From: Urechis unicinctus
Lineage: Eukaryota; Annelida; Polychaeta; Xenopneusta; Urechidae
DNA: 64,000 nucleotides
NCBI GenBank assembly: GCA_034190875.2
Contig: CM067349.1
Span: 6,634,645-6,698,644 of the forward strand
Reading direction: 5' to 3'
Shown here: positions 1-14,170 of the stretch, in pieces
Numbering within the stretch: position 1 is the stretch's first letter
How the letters are laid out: every line of letters starts with the position of its first letter
Made by a program: the position numbers and the translations under genes
Notes under the pieces: generated by a model
What the model was told of the DNA's origin: nothing
The model's input: only the letters and a program-made list of their open reading frames with translations
Database searches by the model: none

Positions 1-3000
1 CGATTCAAACTTTCCACCCATACGATGTAGTCTTGGAGTGGACTTTGCTTTCCTGACACAGTAATTTTATTCACCAATTATATTTAAAATCGACTCACAT
101 GTCAGCAGCATAGCATAACGAACGAGGATCTACAACGAGGGCCCGATACTACTGCTTGGCACTGCATTTGCGCCCGTTGAATACGGGTAAAGTCATTTGT
201 TATTCTAAGTATTAACATGACAATAAAAGGCAGAAAGAACTTATACTTTAATTGCATTGCTGATCGCTACACATCAGGGGCATCTGCTTTTTTTCACTAC
301 TATTGCGGAATGAATACTGTTCTTGCAGAGTGAAGTCACGTTCATCCACAGCGAATCCTAGTTTGTTTGCCCGCTCTGTCGATTGTTCACCACGTTCCAC
401 TAGTCATATTCAGCGACTGCAGTATTATGTTTTGAATCGATCTTTGTATGTAGATCCCGTGAAAGGGAATTAATTGACGCGCACACCCTACGAAGTATTG
501 AAAGAAAAGTATGATAAACACATGCACAATATCCCAACTATAACGATAGTAGAAGGTCAGAAAATATGTGTCCATTTACAGGCGGATTTGTAGCCATCTT
601 GGACATTTTACGGGAGCTGGGACAATATTGTACTGTCGTTTGTGGACACCATATCATGCACATCACTCCTCCCTGTTTAAGGTTCTAATGGTGGATTATT
701 CATTTTTTTATACTTTTACTTCAATGTTTGTCGGAATGCAGCGAATGCAACTAACATTGCATTGATTAATCATAGGTTTATATTGCACGCTTTTCAAATC
801 TTGCGAGACACATGGGAATGCTTCATTGTTTCATGTGGCAAAAGGAAATGAAACAATATTTCCAACTTATGCCACCCCATGCCGAATTTATGACGGGTTT
901 GTCATTCAAATATGCGAATAAACTTCGATGACTCATGATAAGAGTAGCTAAAGAAACAATTGTGTTTAGTTAAGTATCATAATGTCGTCTTGAGGATTTC
1001 AGTTAGCTGGAAGATGGTATTTTTGTTGTTAGGAATTCATAGATGTAAAACAGGAAGTAGCTTACCATATCACGCGATTGACGGGAACACAGGTAGGCTA
1101 GTGCTGAAGAATAACTTCGGGAGAAGTCTCGGGTCTGAGAAGATACTTGTTGATTTCAAGCTGCTAGCAGTCAGCCCATTTAGTTCCGAGCCGGTCGGAT
1201 TATACCATATTATTCTCAATGATTTCCAGCTCATTGTTAGGGATATAGTTGTACAATAGCTGAAATGTTAGGATTTCGTCAGGGCATAACCTTTTGCTGT
1301 GGCATCCTGCTGGGATTTTGTGTCCTCATACCAGATATTAATATGGCCGGCTCTATATTGGATCAAACAACAAATGACACAATATTACCAGTATATGGCT
1401 CGTAACATGTTCACATATCTATCACTGTGGTCTCTGGCCAATAGTAGGCAGAGTTATGTCTGGGAGACCCATTGCATTAAAGTATGGAATTGCAAGCGCA
1501 TGCTGAGTATTTACAAAATATGATTCACACAAAATGTGAAAGTGGTTAGCTTAGTCAATGGACTAACATAATTGCAATTCTCGACTCTTGCAGTTTGAAT
1601 AATTACGCCGTCATGAGCCCCACATATCTATCATTGGACAGGCTAATTCCAAGCGATCGACTTGCATGATGTGGGCCTCGAATCTGGCAGCTTATACAGA
1701 AAACAATTATTCATTTCGTGTCTTAACACGTAGCTCAAATTTGCACCTCTTCGTCGCCTTATATTTGACTTAATGCCAAGGAGCTGATTGTGATTTTTCG
1801 TCATGGCATTTTGCCTTAAATATTCCCAATAATTATGACTGCACAAACAAAGCATTAATCGCTGTGCCTACATTGTCGCACTGTCCTGGAGGGTTATGTT
1901 TGAAGCAATGAGGATGTTCTTCATGAAGACTATCTGTTTTGATTTTAGTTCCAGGTAAGTTAAGCCATAAACGTTCCTAGTAATGATGACTGCGCTTAAA
2001 GTGAAGCTATCTTTGTGCGTTGATCACCGCATGTCCCTTGAGGCTATGTGTTTTGCAATGATTATACACGAAGGCTATGGAAAAGTAATAAGAATGTTAT
2101 CTCTGCAATATCACTGCATGCACAAATCGAACACCGTTATGCGTCCATCTTGTTATGATGATAGCGATAATTAGGCGAAAGGGCATGTCGTCGTATGGTC
2201 TCGTGCGGAAACCCGTCTGTAATAAACACTGCTTGAACAAATCAACCTCATGCACTCGTTGTTTTCCAAATAAGTGGGCTGCTCGTTCGCGAGTATGAAT
2301 ATAGTACACCACATTAAAGATTGCTTACGTCCGATGTTTGCCGCGTTGAATCCTAATGTATTGGGCAAAAACGTCTGGCGCATAGCCATTGTCAACTATG
2401 CGAGATAGTTTTAGATCGGTGGTACATGACTAAATATGAAAGCATTTGTCACATTTGATCTCACTCCCACGACTCAAATTGTCTATTCTCTTTGACATCA
2501 TCCTGATAAGTGCTTTTGCATTTCGCTTGACCAGGTCGTTGGAGGCATAGGATAGAAATGATGCGATAACCAGTTGCCGTATAACCCGTTCTTACATTGA
2601 TGATTCAAAGCAATAATGCGGCGTGCAGGATTTCCTCCTGATTTACAGTCCATACATTCTCGCAGCTTGATGTTCCACAATTGGCGATGGATAGAAGGTT
2701 AGTGATAGGAACAGATTGCCGTCGTAGGGTTATCAGCATGTAGATTATTCAAGTCGATTTTGGTCTGACAGAGGAAGAGATTTGTGCAAAGGTTACCTAT
2801 CCGGCCTCTGACAGGATAGCTTAGGGTATGTATGTGAGACCTCCTGGACACATAATCAACTTTTTAAAGCTTAATTACATTGGTACATCTTAACTCACAA
2901 TCTCCGACTTCTCTTATATACGTTCTCTATCCTAAATGTTATTGCCTGTTATGTGTACAGGCTACTTGGTAGCCTTGAGAAGGGTATACTTCCGCTATAA

Positions 3001-5340
3001 CGGTGTGGTTTGCTACGGCTTTATCAACCGAGGGATCATTGGCGTGGATTAACGCAAATCCTATGCAGAAGGCGTGAGACTTTCGGTTATTTCTTCTTAA
3101 CGAATTATGTTCTTAACATTATCATATAATTTTCTATGCCAGAGCACGTTAAGTGTTGGGCTGTCAATAGCAAAGAGAAAACCTTCATTCGCATCTTTTG
3201 CTAAAACCCTGATATTATACGACTCTTATACTGCTATATCTGGACCTGTTTAAATCACACTGCCAATCGATCAGCTCATCTCTTAGGCTCTAGTCTGTTT
3301 AATGTCCATCTCTAAGGCTGTTAACTTCCAGTAAGAGCACCTTTCATATGAGGAAAGACCTGAGCGCATGGTTCAACTATGTGAGCTATGCCAAAGCTTT
3401 AACGCACATGGGTGGGTTCTGTCAGCTAACCTTTGATGATCACTCCAAACGAGCGCAGAACCTATTTCCAATTAATTGAATCCTTGCGTCAATGAAGTAG
3501 ATAGTAATTATGACCCCATATAGGAAAGAAATTTCTCCTAACCAAAGTTTATGTTGTCGCCATAGTTTATGTTGAAGCAGTAAATGATTGAAATGTTCTG
3601 TAAAAGTTGTCCTTCGTGTATCATTATGTTTAGCTACGTACTTCAGTGCTATGAGTCGTTTATATGAACATTTGCTAAACAGTTTCGACAATCATTTAAA
3701 TCATCAGTCTGACCAACTGGACTCCTTTCAATTTGCATTTTTGGTTTATAATTATCCATACTCGCTTTACATAATTATCGCATTATACAGATAATAAAAA
3801 CCTATGGAAAACCATAATTGTGATAGCAGTGCGCTTTAAGTCAATAAATGTTACCTTGTGACACTAATACTGCGGCACACGCGATAATGCATTCAGCGGA
3901 TGGCTCGGTCGCATTAATCAACCCATATCATTCATCAACGTGCAGTTGTCATTACCAGATGCATTAAACAAGGTTGACGACAACTACTCAATGTTTAATT
4001 ATACACGAGTCGTAACGAGTGTCATCTGTTAGGGTAAATATTCTGAAAGGGAGACGCAACGTCTAGCTATGGTGCTTTACCAGACAAATAATCGTTGCTA
4101 AGAATCACTGCCCGGGGAAATCAACTCCTTGTATGCGCTGATTACTCAGACTAATGTATGCCGTCCAGGCTGAGGTGTTGGTTAGACGCTTTCAAGTGAA
4201 TGTATTGTGCGTGTGAGAGGTTTGTCAATAGCTAATGGGAATTTAAAACACAATCTCCGGTTCCTATTATGTCGCTCTTATACCTCAGCCTAACATTCTC
4301 GGCCAGCCTCCCCGTTAGTTTTCATGACAACTAACGTGGCATTACTAATCAGGTATGCAGATCAGGCCCTGGTGACAGATAACCAGATCTGCCGTGAAAC
4401 TAGTATGTTGGCTCGAACGCTGGATAACAAAGTTCAGCTGCAAATATATCTACTTTGAGGACATACCGACTCTCTCGTTTGTGAGAATAGCCCATTGCGA
4501 CCCGAGTGCCTTTCACCATAGGTTGCTTCAAATACAGCGTAACTGGCTCATGAAATGACATTGCTCACACGATCTTGGGAGTATTAGAAGAAAATGCCAC
4601 CGCAAATTCGATCAGCAGTGTATCGTTTGCTTTACGGAGTTTACCTAGTGTCTGACCATTATGTCGACATGGTCAATGATTATGAGGCTGTCTGGGAATC
4701 ACAACACCATGACCCGTAACAAACATGTGTACCGAGCAGCAGATTTATCCACAGATGCACCAAAATATGTCTTCTAAATTGAAAATTTTATCATGTTATA
4801 ACTCAAATAATTACAATAGTACCAGGTCTATCTAGGGGCATTAAGTGAGCTGTTTTAGTCTCTGTCGCGACTGTTTATTGGCAGAAGAACGATGCTAGCA
4901 GAATATATTCCTAATCGATGGATGAGATAAGTCTCAATAAGTGCTCTACCCGACCGAATAAAACCAGCAACCAGTCTGCTTTAATCTGTGTTAATGCAGA
5001 TTGAATCAATGCCGTAAATTTGCTCAGCATTACATCTGAATAGGTGCATTCCACGTGTTGTCCTTTAAGAGTAGTTAAAACAGTGAGCTTTGGTGATTTA
5101 TAATATTGCAGGAAACTTGAACATTATATAGTATAATAGCAAACGATGTGTCTCCCCAAAGATGACCAGGGCGCTGAATCAATAACGACTCGTTCCCATC
5201 CAATCAATAAAGGTGTCTATGCTAGTTTGGGTAATATTACCCCTCAGCCAGGTCCCAGGTTGAAGCTGCACGAAGTTTTTTGTTGACACCTTGCAATTAA
5301 TGACACCGCTTACTTGTCATAATCCTATCCTCTTGGCTAT
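1..5340. repeat. Block A, copy 1: non-coding repeated segment
   Basis: No gene is supported here: all reading frames are short and match nothing I recognise. The segment is paralogous in the same orientation to 50221-60620. Co-linear anchors include 1-40 with 50221-50260, 568-600 with 50776-50808, 1098-1330 with 53702-53960, 1371-1440 with 56413-56480, 1598-1680 with 57090-57175, 3430-3480 with 58610-58660 and 4300-4440 with 59465-59590. The second copy carries several insertions, so it is about twice as long. Similarity looks like that of an old duplication, with short indels and many substitutions. Fragments of the same block also occur at 9080-10500, 17040-18170 and 49300-49700, and inverted at 36264-40800. 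Confidence 0.75.
4350..4408. other. 59-bp stretch identical between block A copies, with hairpin potential
   Basis: These 59 bases are identical to 59509-59567 although the surrounding copies differ every few bases. Inside, GCAGATC at 4357-4363 is complementary to GATCTGC at 4386-4392, and TGGT/ACCA lies nested between them, so a stem-loop can form. No known RNA or protein motif was recognised. Confidence 0.6.
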
Positions 5341-5629
5341 AAGACACATAAATGCCAGCTCTTGCTTATCCTCTTCTAAGAAATTGTAGATGGCTGTCAC
5401 AACGTCTAACTTAATGCAATGAACATATTTAAATGGTCCATGACACTTTACAAAGTTTGTGTTGCACTATTGGATTCACTGCACGCACCATGGCGGTAAT
5501 GAAATACTAAGATCGCAGCAAATGTGTGCTGGCATACTTGTGATCTTACAAATCAGGTATATTGCCATTCAGTGTTAGCTTGACTCCATTGAAAGATTTC
5601 AATGATTTGCAACGATAGCTGTAATGAAA

Positions 5630-5692
<63 letters not shown>

Positions 5693-5924
5693 TATATATA
5701 GATATATATATATAGATATATATAGAGAGATATATATATATATAGAGAGATATAGAGATATATCTATATATATAGAGTATATAGAGATATATATATAGAT
5801 ATATATATATATATATAAAAATAGGTATATATATACATATATGTATATATAGGTATATATATAATATATGTATATATATCTATATCTCTATATATCTCTA
5901 TATATATATATCTATCTATATGTA

Positions 5925-5999
<75 letters not shown>

Positions 6000-6028
6000 A
6001 TATATATATTTCTATATTTATATATATG
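5630..6028. repeat. Compound microsatellite (CA)n then (TA)n with GATA/TATC variants
   Basis: A short CA run opens the tract. It is followed by about 375 bases of TA dinucleotide repeat interrupted by GA and TC changes, and by a long uninterrupted TA run near 5931-5997. Open frames over this stretch only encode Tyr-Ile repeats and are not genes. In the paralogous copy the corresponding place (about 60650-60690) has only a short degenerate AT stretch. Confidence 0.95.
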
Positions 6029-6036
6029 TCGTAAAT

Positions 6037-7400
6037 TATCAAATTATCCCAATAATTGTTAACCTTATAAATCCACGTCCAAAGCAACCCTATAACACAT
6101 CCCCTTGTATTTACCGTCGTGCGTTGAGTTGTGGGACTTGACTCGTATTCTTATATGGTAGTTATTTCACGAAGAAAATATTGTGCCTCCTAACATTTAA
6201 CCGTCATGAAATGTTTTCATCGGGTTGTAAAATGCATTGAAATTTAATGGACTTATTAACCGTTGATGAATAAATTCCACAACATTCCGTGAATAATGGA
6301 CGAGCACATCGGAATGTTGGTTGGTAAGAAGAAGGACCATAGCAGTATGTATCAGCATGGTATATAATTCTGTTCACTTCCACAGTTCGCCTGCTGTAAT
6401 TGATTGAATTTGCCGTTTTACAGTAAGACATGATTGAAAGTAGCCAGTCTAATCTCGTGGGAATTTCTTTACGACGACAATCTGACACTATCACTAACAT
6501 ATTAAATATCGCCAATTGTGGAGCATCAAACTACGAGATATGAGGAATGTATAGATTGTACATTAGGAGGAAATCTTGCCCTGTAACATTCATATAGCAA
6601 TATGTTATCAAATGTGATCTAACATGTTTTTGACATTTACATATTCGTACATATGCCATTTCTGAAGTAAATTATAAATACGTGTGGCAATTAAATAGAG
6701 GGTTCTAGAATATGTAAATTAGATTCTAGAAATATGGTTGCTGTTTGTTCTAGACGCAATTACTGAATATTTCAACAAGACATATCAAAGATACAGCAAC
6801 CACTCTAGCAGGTTATCAACTCTTTATGAAAGACAGATAGGATAACAATAATGGCTGAATTAGATGGCTTTACAGCGTTTCATGAAGGGACAGGGATTTA
6901 TTAGAATAATGACATAACGAGAACCACCGAGAACCAATATATATGATTGAATCAATAATATGAATTGTTTCAGATCACGGTTGACAGAGACTTATCTGTG
7001 TGTAGGGCTGATATTGTAACCGCCACAGTTTAGAAGACATTTGGCCCCGCAATAACGGTTTTTCAAGCGCAAGTGATACACTTGGTCAGTCGCCACTACA
7101 GACATTTATACATCATTGGTTGCCTTAAGACACGTTCAAAACGTCCGTAATGGCTGAATTTTTAACAAAGTTTGATAACATATGTATCCTACAGTAAGAT
7201 GCATGGTGACACGTTGTTTGAAACGACTTGTTTAGTGGGGCACAGATCCGGCCCTTGCTCGGATAACAACAAGTAATGCCTATGAGGCATCTGCACAGAT
7301 GAGGCCACTATCAGCTTTGTTGAATGGTTATACATTGAGTTAAGAAATGTTACTAACATTGAAAACGTATATATCAACCATTTGTTATTTGTGAGAGCAG
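6037..7400. repeat. Block B, copy 1: non-coding repeated segment
   Basis: This is a same-orientation paralogue of 60836-63660. Anchors are 6037-6090 with 60836-60890, 6640-6790 with 61760-61800 and 62470-62520, 6900-7000 with 62620-62700, and 7316-7390 with 63575-63645. The second copy is longer because of insertions, including sequence also seen at 12230-12680. No coding region is supported. Confidence 0.7.
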
Positions 7401-9080
7401 ATCGTTCTTAGTATGAGCAGGTAGCAACGGAATATTAATTTAGATAAAAGGGCTCTGGAGGAAAGTAGCCGAATATTGCAATATGGCTGATGTATTTACA
7501 GTATTAACAACTTCCGCCTTCAGTAAACTGCTGTATGGATAACCAATATAGCAAACACCTATTGGGCGCCGTGTAAAAGCTTAGCATGCAACAAAGGGAC
7601 GAATATAACTGACATTTGTTCATCATATGCAATGTCTGTTTTCAGCTGGAACCATGTATGACTTACAAAACCTGACTACGTCGAGCTCATCTCAACAATA
7701 AGTTATATCAACTATGGTTGGAAGTCTTGTGCTCCATATATGTACATATCGTTGCAATAAACCCCCTCAGATGCAATACTCATGACATAATTCAGCACAG
7801 AACTGCATCATTTCTATAACAGTCGAGAACCTATTAAAGCACAATTGCGATAGACAGTCGTTTCCAACGGGCAAGCATTATCCTGAATGGTACGACTTGT
7901 GGAACATATAACTTTCCGAACCCTAACCTCAGTTAAAGTTTCGTAGACGCCAGCGAAACAGCCGACCATGTGACCTTTTAAACATTTTAACATTGAAAAA
8001 AAAGATCCTTTGCTAGCTATAATATTAATGCTGGACACTACATTCTCTCCCTATAAAATTATTTCGCCAGGCCGTGTTATGTCAGATAATGCCCTTACAG
8101 GCTATTTAGAAATTTAATTCCCGCCTAGAAGTTGGAGCAAAACGAGAATGTTTGAATTATTAGTAAATTAACCAAGCGCCAGGTGATACAGTTGGAAATA
8201 CTGGAAAGTAGTGCATAGATTACAAAAATGACACGACAATCCCATTATGGGGTTAACAACATGTTCATTTATATATCACGGCGATTTCTGGTCTACTTTG
8301 TCTCGGAGATCCATGCGGTGCAACAATGAATGATTATTTGTTAAATGCAGACTATTGTTCGTAATTTGTAAAAGATGCATTTATCCCCATAGAAGACATG
8401 CTCAAGTCCAATACTTGTATAAGATGTCTGCCGTGCAAATACTGAAAGTGGATGATAATTCTGTTGGATTTGCAACCTTACCATTTGGACGTCTTTTCCG
8501 TTGTGCTAGTTAGACATGTAAGCCAACAAAAAAGGGAAAATATTAGAATTGGCATAATTGTTAGTGGTGCCTTCTAGCGGAATTAAAGGCGTGGATGCAA
8601 TTAAAGCAATATCAAAATAAGCTTAAATGACATTAAATGTATCAACGGATGAAGCCTTTATGTTCTCGTGCAGACATTGCGTTACCGCATATATGAAATC
8701 GCAAGCTTAAGACCCATCTGCTGAGGGTTGGATATGTACAAATACAAATATGGACCTTATATCATTCAAGACTCTTGTAGATAATATATTGTTTTGCTTT
8801 GCAAGCTAAAGAAAATTAGAAAGGTAAGACAAGGTCCAGTACGAAAGTAGTGACTAGAATTTGCCACAGTGGGATTTGGTCAACTTAACAGGCGCTAGTA
8901 GTTTATTGCTGTGGCAAAAAATGCGAATGATGATTATTTGTGTATGAAGCCTGTTAATAGCTGTATGGAAAGTAATGATGATATCGCCTGATGTGTTATC
9001 AAAGGTGTGAATATATTTGTGCAGTATATCAAACATCATCGAAATTTGCCGGTTCAAATGATTACGCTATTATGGGCCCT
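7400..9080. repeat. Block C, copy 1: non-coding repeated segment
   Basis: It is paralogous in the same orientation to about 14220-17040. Anchors are 7640-7700 with 15450-15500, 7754-7810 with 15569-15620, 8280-8340 with 16025-16085 and 8940-9060 with 16960-17090. A further copy of the 7640-7700 piece is at 55690-55740, with an inverted one near 41540. No gene is supported. Confidence 0.65.
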
Positions 9081-10560
9081 GCACATCCATCGTTGGAAGA
9101 ACTAATTCCATGCGTCTGACTTGTAGGATGTGGCTGATAATATGGTTATAACCATTCATTTCATGTCTTAACACGCTACTCAATTTGAAAATCCTCGTCT
9201 TTAGCTTCACGTCGACGAGCTGATTTCGATGTTTGGTCATGGCACTATGCAATAATTATATTCCCAGCATGATACCTGCGCAAAAGCAGTATCGAACGTT
9301 ATGCGTAGATCCCCGCATTTCCTTTAAGGATTATGTTTTATTCAAGGACAAAATTAACACTTCTGTGAAATATTATGAATATTTTCTCTACAATATTACA
9401 TGTAAACATCAAATATCATGACAGAAAAAAATAATTTGGTGGTATAATCATATTGTCAGAAATCGGACGATTTTGTGCGTTATTGATATAATTTACATAT
9501 TGCACAGTCGCATTGCCTTGTGTGTAGAAACCCGTATGTAATAAACGCTCCTTGACAAAATGAACCACTCGCACTGGCTATTATCCAGATAAGCGGGCCG
9601 CTTGTACACGAGTATGATGGTTTTGTTGTAGTATACTGTATGACGGCGAAGCCAAATGTATTGGGCGAAAACGTTTAGTGCGTAACCGTTATCAATTATT
9701 GATAAAATAAAATATGCTAGAAAGATTTCGATCCGAGGTCCATGACTAAAAGGAAGCAATTACTACGTTCACTATTTATAACTTCCCACAACAGCTGCTG
9801 GCGAGCCAAGTTGTGCCTTTACAGCGGCCTTTATCTTAGTGAGCGCTATTGGATTTCATGTGACCAGGCCGCCCGGATACGAAAGACCCGCGGGCATGAT
9901 TCAAGTATCTGAACCATGCCAAAGATGCAACATCATATGGGCATGTTCCACTATTGTAAGATGTTGTGCAATGTATAGTGGGCTTTTCAAAAACTTTCAA
10001 AGGTCCATAGTATATCGCTTATATACATCAACTGAACGTCAGCCTTCCCAAGCTGTGTTTATGGAGACTAACTTGGTAATAGTAGGTAGGGATACTGTTA
10101 AAGAAATGATAATAGGTAGCCAGATCGTTCCTGGAAATAGTACGAGGTCGCGGATGCTGGATATCATAGTTCAGCAGCTTATATCTCTACTCTGAGGACA
10201 CACAGAGATTTTATGCGAGAAGGAACATATCCAATTGTAACCAGAATGCCTTTAACCACAGGGTAATTCTATCAAAGTAATAGTAACTGTCTCATGAATT
10301 GACATTGGTCGTCCGATTTAAGGTATATTAGTTGAAGACGTCACAGCCGAATCGATGAACCAAGTTTATGTATTGCCTTCGCGACCGTTCTTTAGAATGA
10401 CTATTCATTATCTGCCCATGTCGGAAAATGAAATGTAAGCAGTGCAAGAGTATGATATTGAAAGTGTTACTCGCTCTTTGATAACTGCACGTACCTCAAA
10501 ACAATCTGATCTTTGCCTAACAAGTTGGCGCCGAAGTAAATTGATAACAAGCCCCCATTA
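9080..10560. repeat. Shortened copy of block A
   Basis: 9080-9760 matches 1640-2400, 17040-17720 and 57100-57780. 10200-10420 matches about 4480-4640. The sequence between these in block A is largely missing, so this is an internally deleted copy. The open frame at 9839-10195 overlaps repeated DNA, matches no family I know and has no supporting feature, so it is not called as a gene. Confidence 0.6.
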
Positions 10561-12230
10561 TCATGACCATTTATTCGAAACTTTGTTTGAGGTGTATTAC
10601 AACGGATAGTTATCTAAGTGTCAATCTGCAACATAACTCTTCACGTTATCATTAGTAACTTTCCTCATCCACGATGTCAATAACAACGTAAGAGGTTATT
10701 CAGAGATTCACCTCAGGCCGTTCAGTAATGAGCACAAAGACGGATAAGGTCTTTTGTTATTGTGTCTTAGTATTAACCAACCGAAACAAAGGCTGAATGA
10801 TTGGTCGTGTCAAGAGCAACATGCTAATGAATATTGATACAGAACACAGAAGCACATCTGTCGCTAGATTTTAGTAATAGGTTCATCAAACATGATGTTA
10901 TTGTGGTAACTGAATCTTTCGAAAAAATAATTAGTATGACAATATATTTCAACCCCCTCAGCACGAAGCTAAAATACGTCGTGAATTTTTGCCTAACAGT
11001 AATGCGAGTCGTTGGATGACTAATATTGGATGTCTTGTGCGATAGATTGCGAGAAGGATAAAACGAAGTTTTGCATGATCCTATAGTCGGTGTTCAGCAA
11101 AGTGTAATGAGCTATTTCGAACCATATATATTTCCTTAATGAGATATTATTATGGCGTTGCCTGTGTTGAGCTCATATTCTGTCGGATTAGCAATCACCT
11201 TTATGTGCAAACATGCACATGAAATGTACAGTTGCGGCACAATGACTCTATCTTGCCAATTATGGTATAACATACACGAAGAAAGGAATGTTAACTAATA
11301 TGGTCTACTATGGACTTAAGTAGAGCATTAAAGTCTGGATAGATATACATTCAGATCTTGTACATGGTACTGAAATAGTATTCTCTGGGGCTGATGAATA
11401 GAAAATGCAGCACTTAGTTGGAAAGATTACAAACAAAATCACCATTCCTGGGCAGAAAACAATATTATATGTAAATAAAATAAATACAGCATGCTAATGT
11501 ATAATAGTTTTGATAATACCTGTTGCTGGACCAACAAGGTATTGCGTTAGGTTACGGTTTTGTGCGTTTGTTTCTGTGCTGCATAAGCTGCATAAATGAT
11601 CCCGGGTTATACCTGTAATCAATACCCCTATTATCGACATAGAAAGTGTTTCCTGTATGCACAACATTGTCTTTCTCAATGACAGCAATCGGATATTACA
11701 TTATGAATGCAGCAATAAAACAAGCAAATGAAGACACATCGCTGCGGTACAGAAAGCTAATGAATGTATAAATTATTTATGGTGATCAAATAGTTACTTA
11801 ACTGAACCATAAGTCATGGTTGGAATCGTGAAAAATATGTGCCAATGATGAATGCGTTGTCCGTAGTTTGAACGTTTGCACATGGGATGTACACAACACA
11901 ACAATACCAAAACCATAAACAATTAATTTACTGAAGTTTAACATGCCAGATGTATGATAACATGCGCTATTCTTCAAGTGCAGTTTTGTTATTTTTCTGA
12001 TGAAATATACATTTCCCGATGATCGCAGTGCCTCAAGATTGTATTCATGACAAAATGATTGTTATCCTTATTTATGCACGTTTTAAGCAACATTATAACA
12101 TCGCTCAGTGGGATTTGATACAAACTAATATAAAGATGGTTTCAAGAAGGAAACACTTTTGCAGCTTCACATTATTTCATAGTGAAGTGCATGGACATCT
12201 AATGAAGTGATTCATTGTCAATGTATCAAG
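10560..12230. other. Intergenic AT-rich DNA, little recognised
   Basis: No gene, RNA or mobile element is recognised. 11830-11980 resembles 44470-44500 and 44765-44905, with GTAGTTTGAACGT shared, so at least part belongs to the same mosaic repeat family. The rest may also be repeat-derived but I could not pair it by eye. Confidence 0.4.
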
Positions 12231-12680
12231 TAAACAAAATGACAAGGACAATGAGCAACAAAATCCGTAAAACTAACCCCCGAGGGGATTATTGGCAAGT
12301 AGCAGGACCATTACAGATGTTATCAGCATTGTGTATAGATCTGTTTGCCTCTTTAGCTTACCGCTAGAATCGCCCCTATAAGACCCCGCGTGGATTGCTG
12401 GCATTCGGCTGTGATGAATTGATTCCACCAGCCGTTTCATAGTAAGGCAAGATTGGGATTATTCAGTCAAGTCCCTTGGGCAATACTTTACGGCTGTTCA
12501 TTACTTATTTCTGAGATCGAGCGGTCGTTAAGACAAATGACACACTTTTATCGTTGCAGATGCTTGTCAATGTGGACCTATTCTACGGACGTTTTTGACA
12601 AGCCAAGCATTGCGCAGCAGTACAGAAAATACTGTAAATATTTTCCATCAGAAGAATCAGCTGTTGCCATCTGCTAGTTG
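12230..12680. repeat. Block D, copy 1
   Basis: It resembles 61090-61400 in the same orientation; both contain GGCAAGTAGCAGGAC and GAGCGGTCGTT. It resembles 20030-20250 in the opposite orientation. The open frame at 12453-12677 runs through this repeat and is not conserved as a protein in the other copies, so no gene is called. Confidence 0.6.
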
Positions 12681-14170
12681 GTGTCAAACATATCATGTTA
12701 TCTTAAGCTAATTTTTGAAACCCGTACATAATCATGATACCACCCTTAAACTTGCGCGCTTTAGTTGAGCTTATTAGCACATATCACGCTACAGTAGCGC
12801 CGCATAGGTTAACACTCTGGTATCATTAACAAACGGAATTACTAATGTGTTAAATCGTACGTTCACTTTGAGATCCCCGGCGCTGCTATCTAGCAAACAA
12901 TAATTGTCGATATGTAAAGAAGTCTGTGCTGCCCAATTTTAACATTCCTTCCCCTACACTACTATGATAAGTGGATAATTCGAATGGGTCCCTGCAAGGC
13001 ACGATCGAACTACTGGCGTTTTTATGCTGATAACCCTCAACGGCGTATTCTCAGTCATATGTCTGTACGACACAAATTGCCGTTCATACATCGTGATTTG
13101 GTCGGATCGCCTCATCAAACTCAATGAAAGTGACGTATATGAACCGATCGATGTATTTGAGACATTTACTGTCGTTAACATTCTACCACGCTTATGCCCA
13201 TCCTACATATTCACATATACTGAGAGAGAGAGTGCGGGAAATGAGATCCTCACTGTTGTAACTATTTTAATTATTTCATATTCGTCGAGATGTTTCAAAA
13301 AGAAAACATCCCTACTGACTAATGCTTCCGTGCTTTTAACTTGTAAGCTATCACATACAGTTAAATCCGCGTATACTTCAAGGCGATGATTATTTATTTG
13401 TCATTTGCGTAACACGATATATATGAGACTCAGTTTTAAGATGAAGATACCTAATCAGTGATGCAAAGCATGGAGATTTTGATGCCTCAAGACATGCGCA
13501 ATATGAAATCTTGTCGCTGAGTTTAGTTTAAAACAGTGATTCGAATTTTCTGCTTAATAACTTTCTACGGCTGTTATTTAATATTCATTAAATCTTGGTA
13601 TCATCCACTTTCGCAGATAAATCAATTGCTTCAACAACGAAAAGTGACACGATAAAAACACCTGGTGGTTTTCGGAGAGGGAGACAAATAACCGGGTCCA
13701 CTGTCGATCCCAGGTCAGTTCCCTCGCTTCAGAATCTCTGTACAATCTAAAACTACCATCAACAGTGCGGACATGAAAGATCGAGGGTCATAAATTCCGC
13801 GGGCTCTGTTAAAGGCGAACTGTTTTCGATTAGTGTACCCTAGACCGGATAATGTACCGCGTTAACATTGATTTAATATCGGACATGTTATTTTTGCTAT
13901 TCATAAACCTGTTGTGCGACGTGTTTTTGCTGTTGCAAGGCACTGCGAAACGAAATTTTCCCCGCTCTCATCAATCGCAGCCAAGTAATCCCATGTGGTT
14001 TCGTTTGTGTCACAGTAGCGTCACCTTACGATTGCAATGTATTATAATTAAGGAAGCGATCACCATAGAACCACGCGAGATGAGCCCTGTAAGCGTAGTT
14101 ATCACCGCTTTGTTATGACCGTATAATAACAGTATTGCCTATGGCGTCCAACCAGATACGGCACCTATCA
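12680..14170. other. Intergenic DNA, no gene recognised
   Basis: The longest frame (13024-13389, plus strand) has no recognisable domain, and an opposite-strand frame covers part of it. 13640-13720 resembles 62275-62335 (shared GGACAAATAACC-like core), which suggests the same repeat family. Nothing else was seen. Confidence 0.4.

Noticed and set aside
5868..6141. Tyr-Ile repeat open frames
   Set aside because: They are products of the TA microsatellite, not genes.
9839..10195. 118-codon plus-strand frame
   Set aside because: It overlaps a degraded copy of block A; the other copies do not preserve the frame.
13024..13389. 121-codon plus-strand frame in the left flank
   Set aside because: It has no domain and no known relative, a minus-strand frame overlaps it, and its length is expected by chance in this much DNA.
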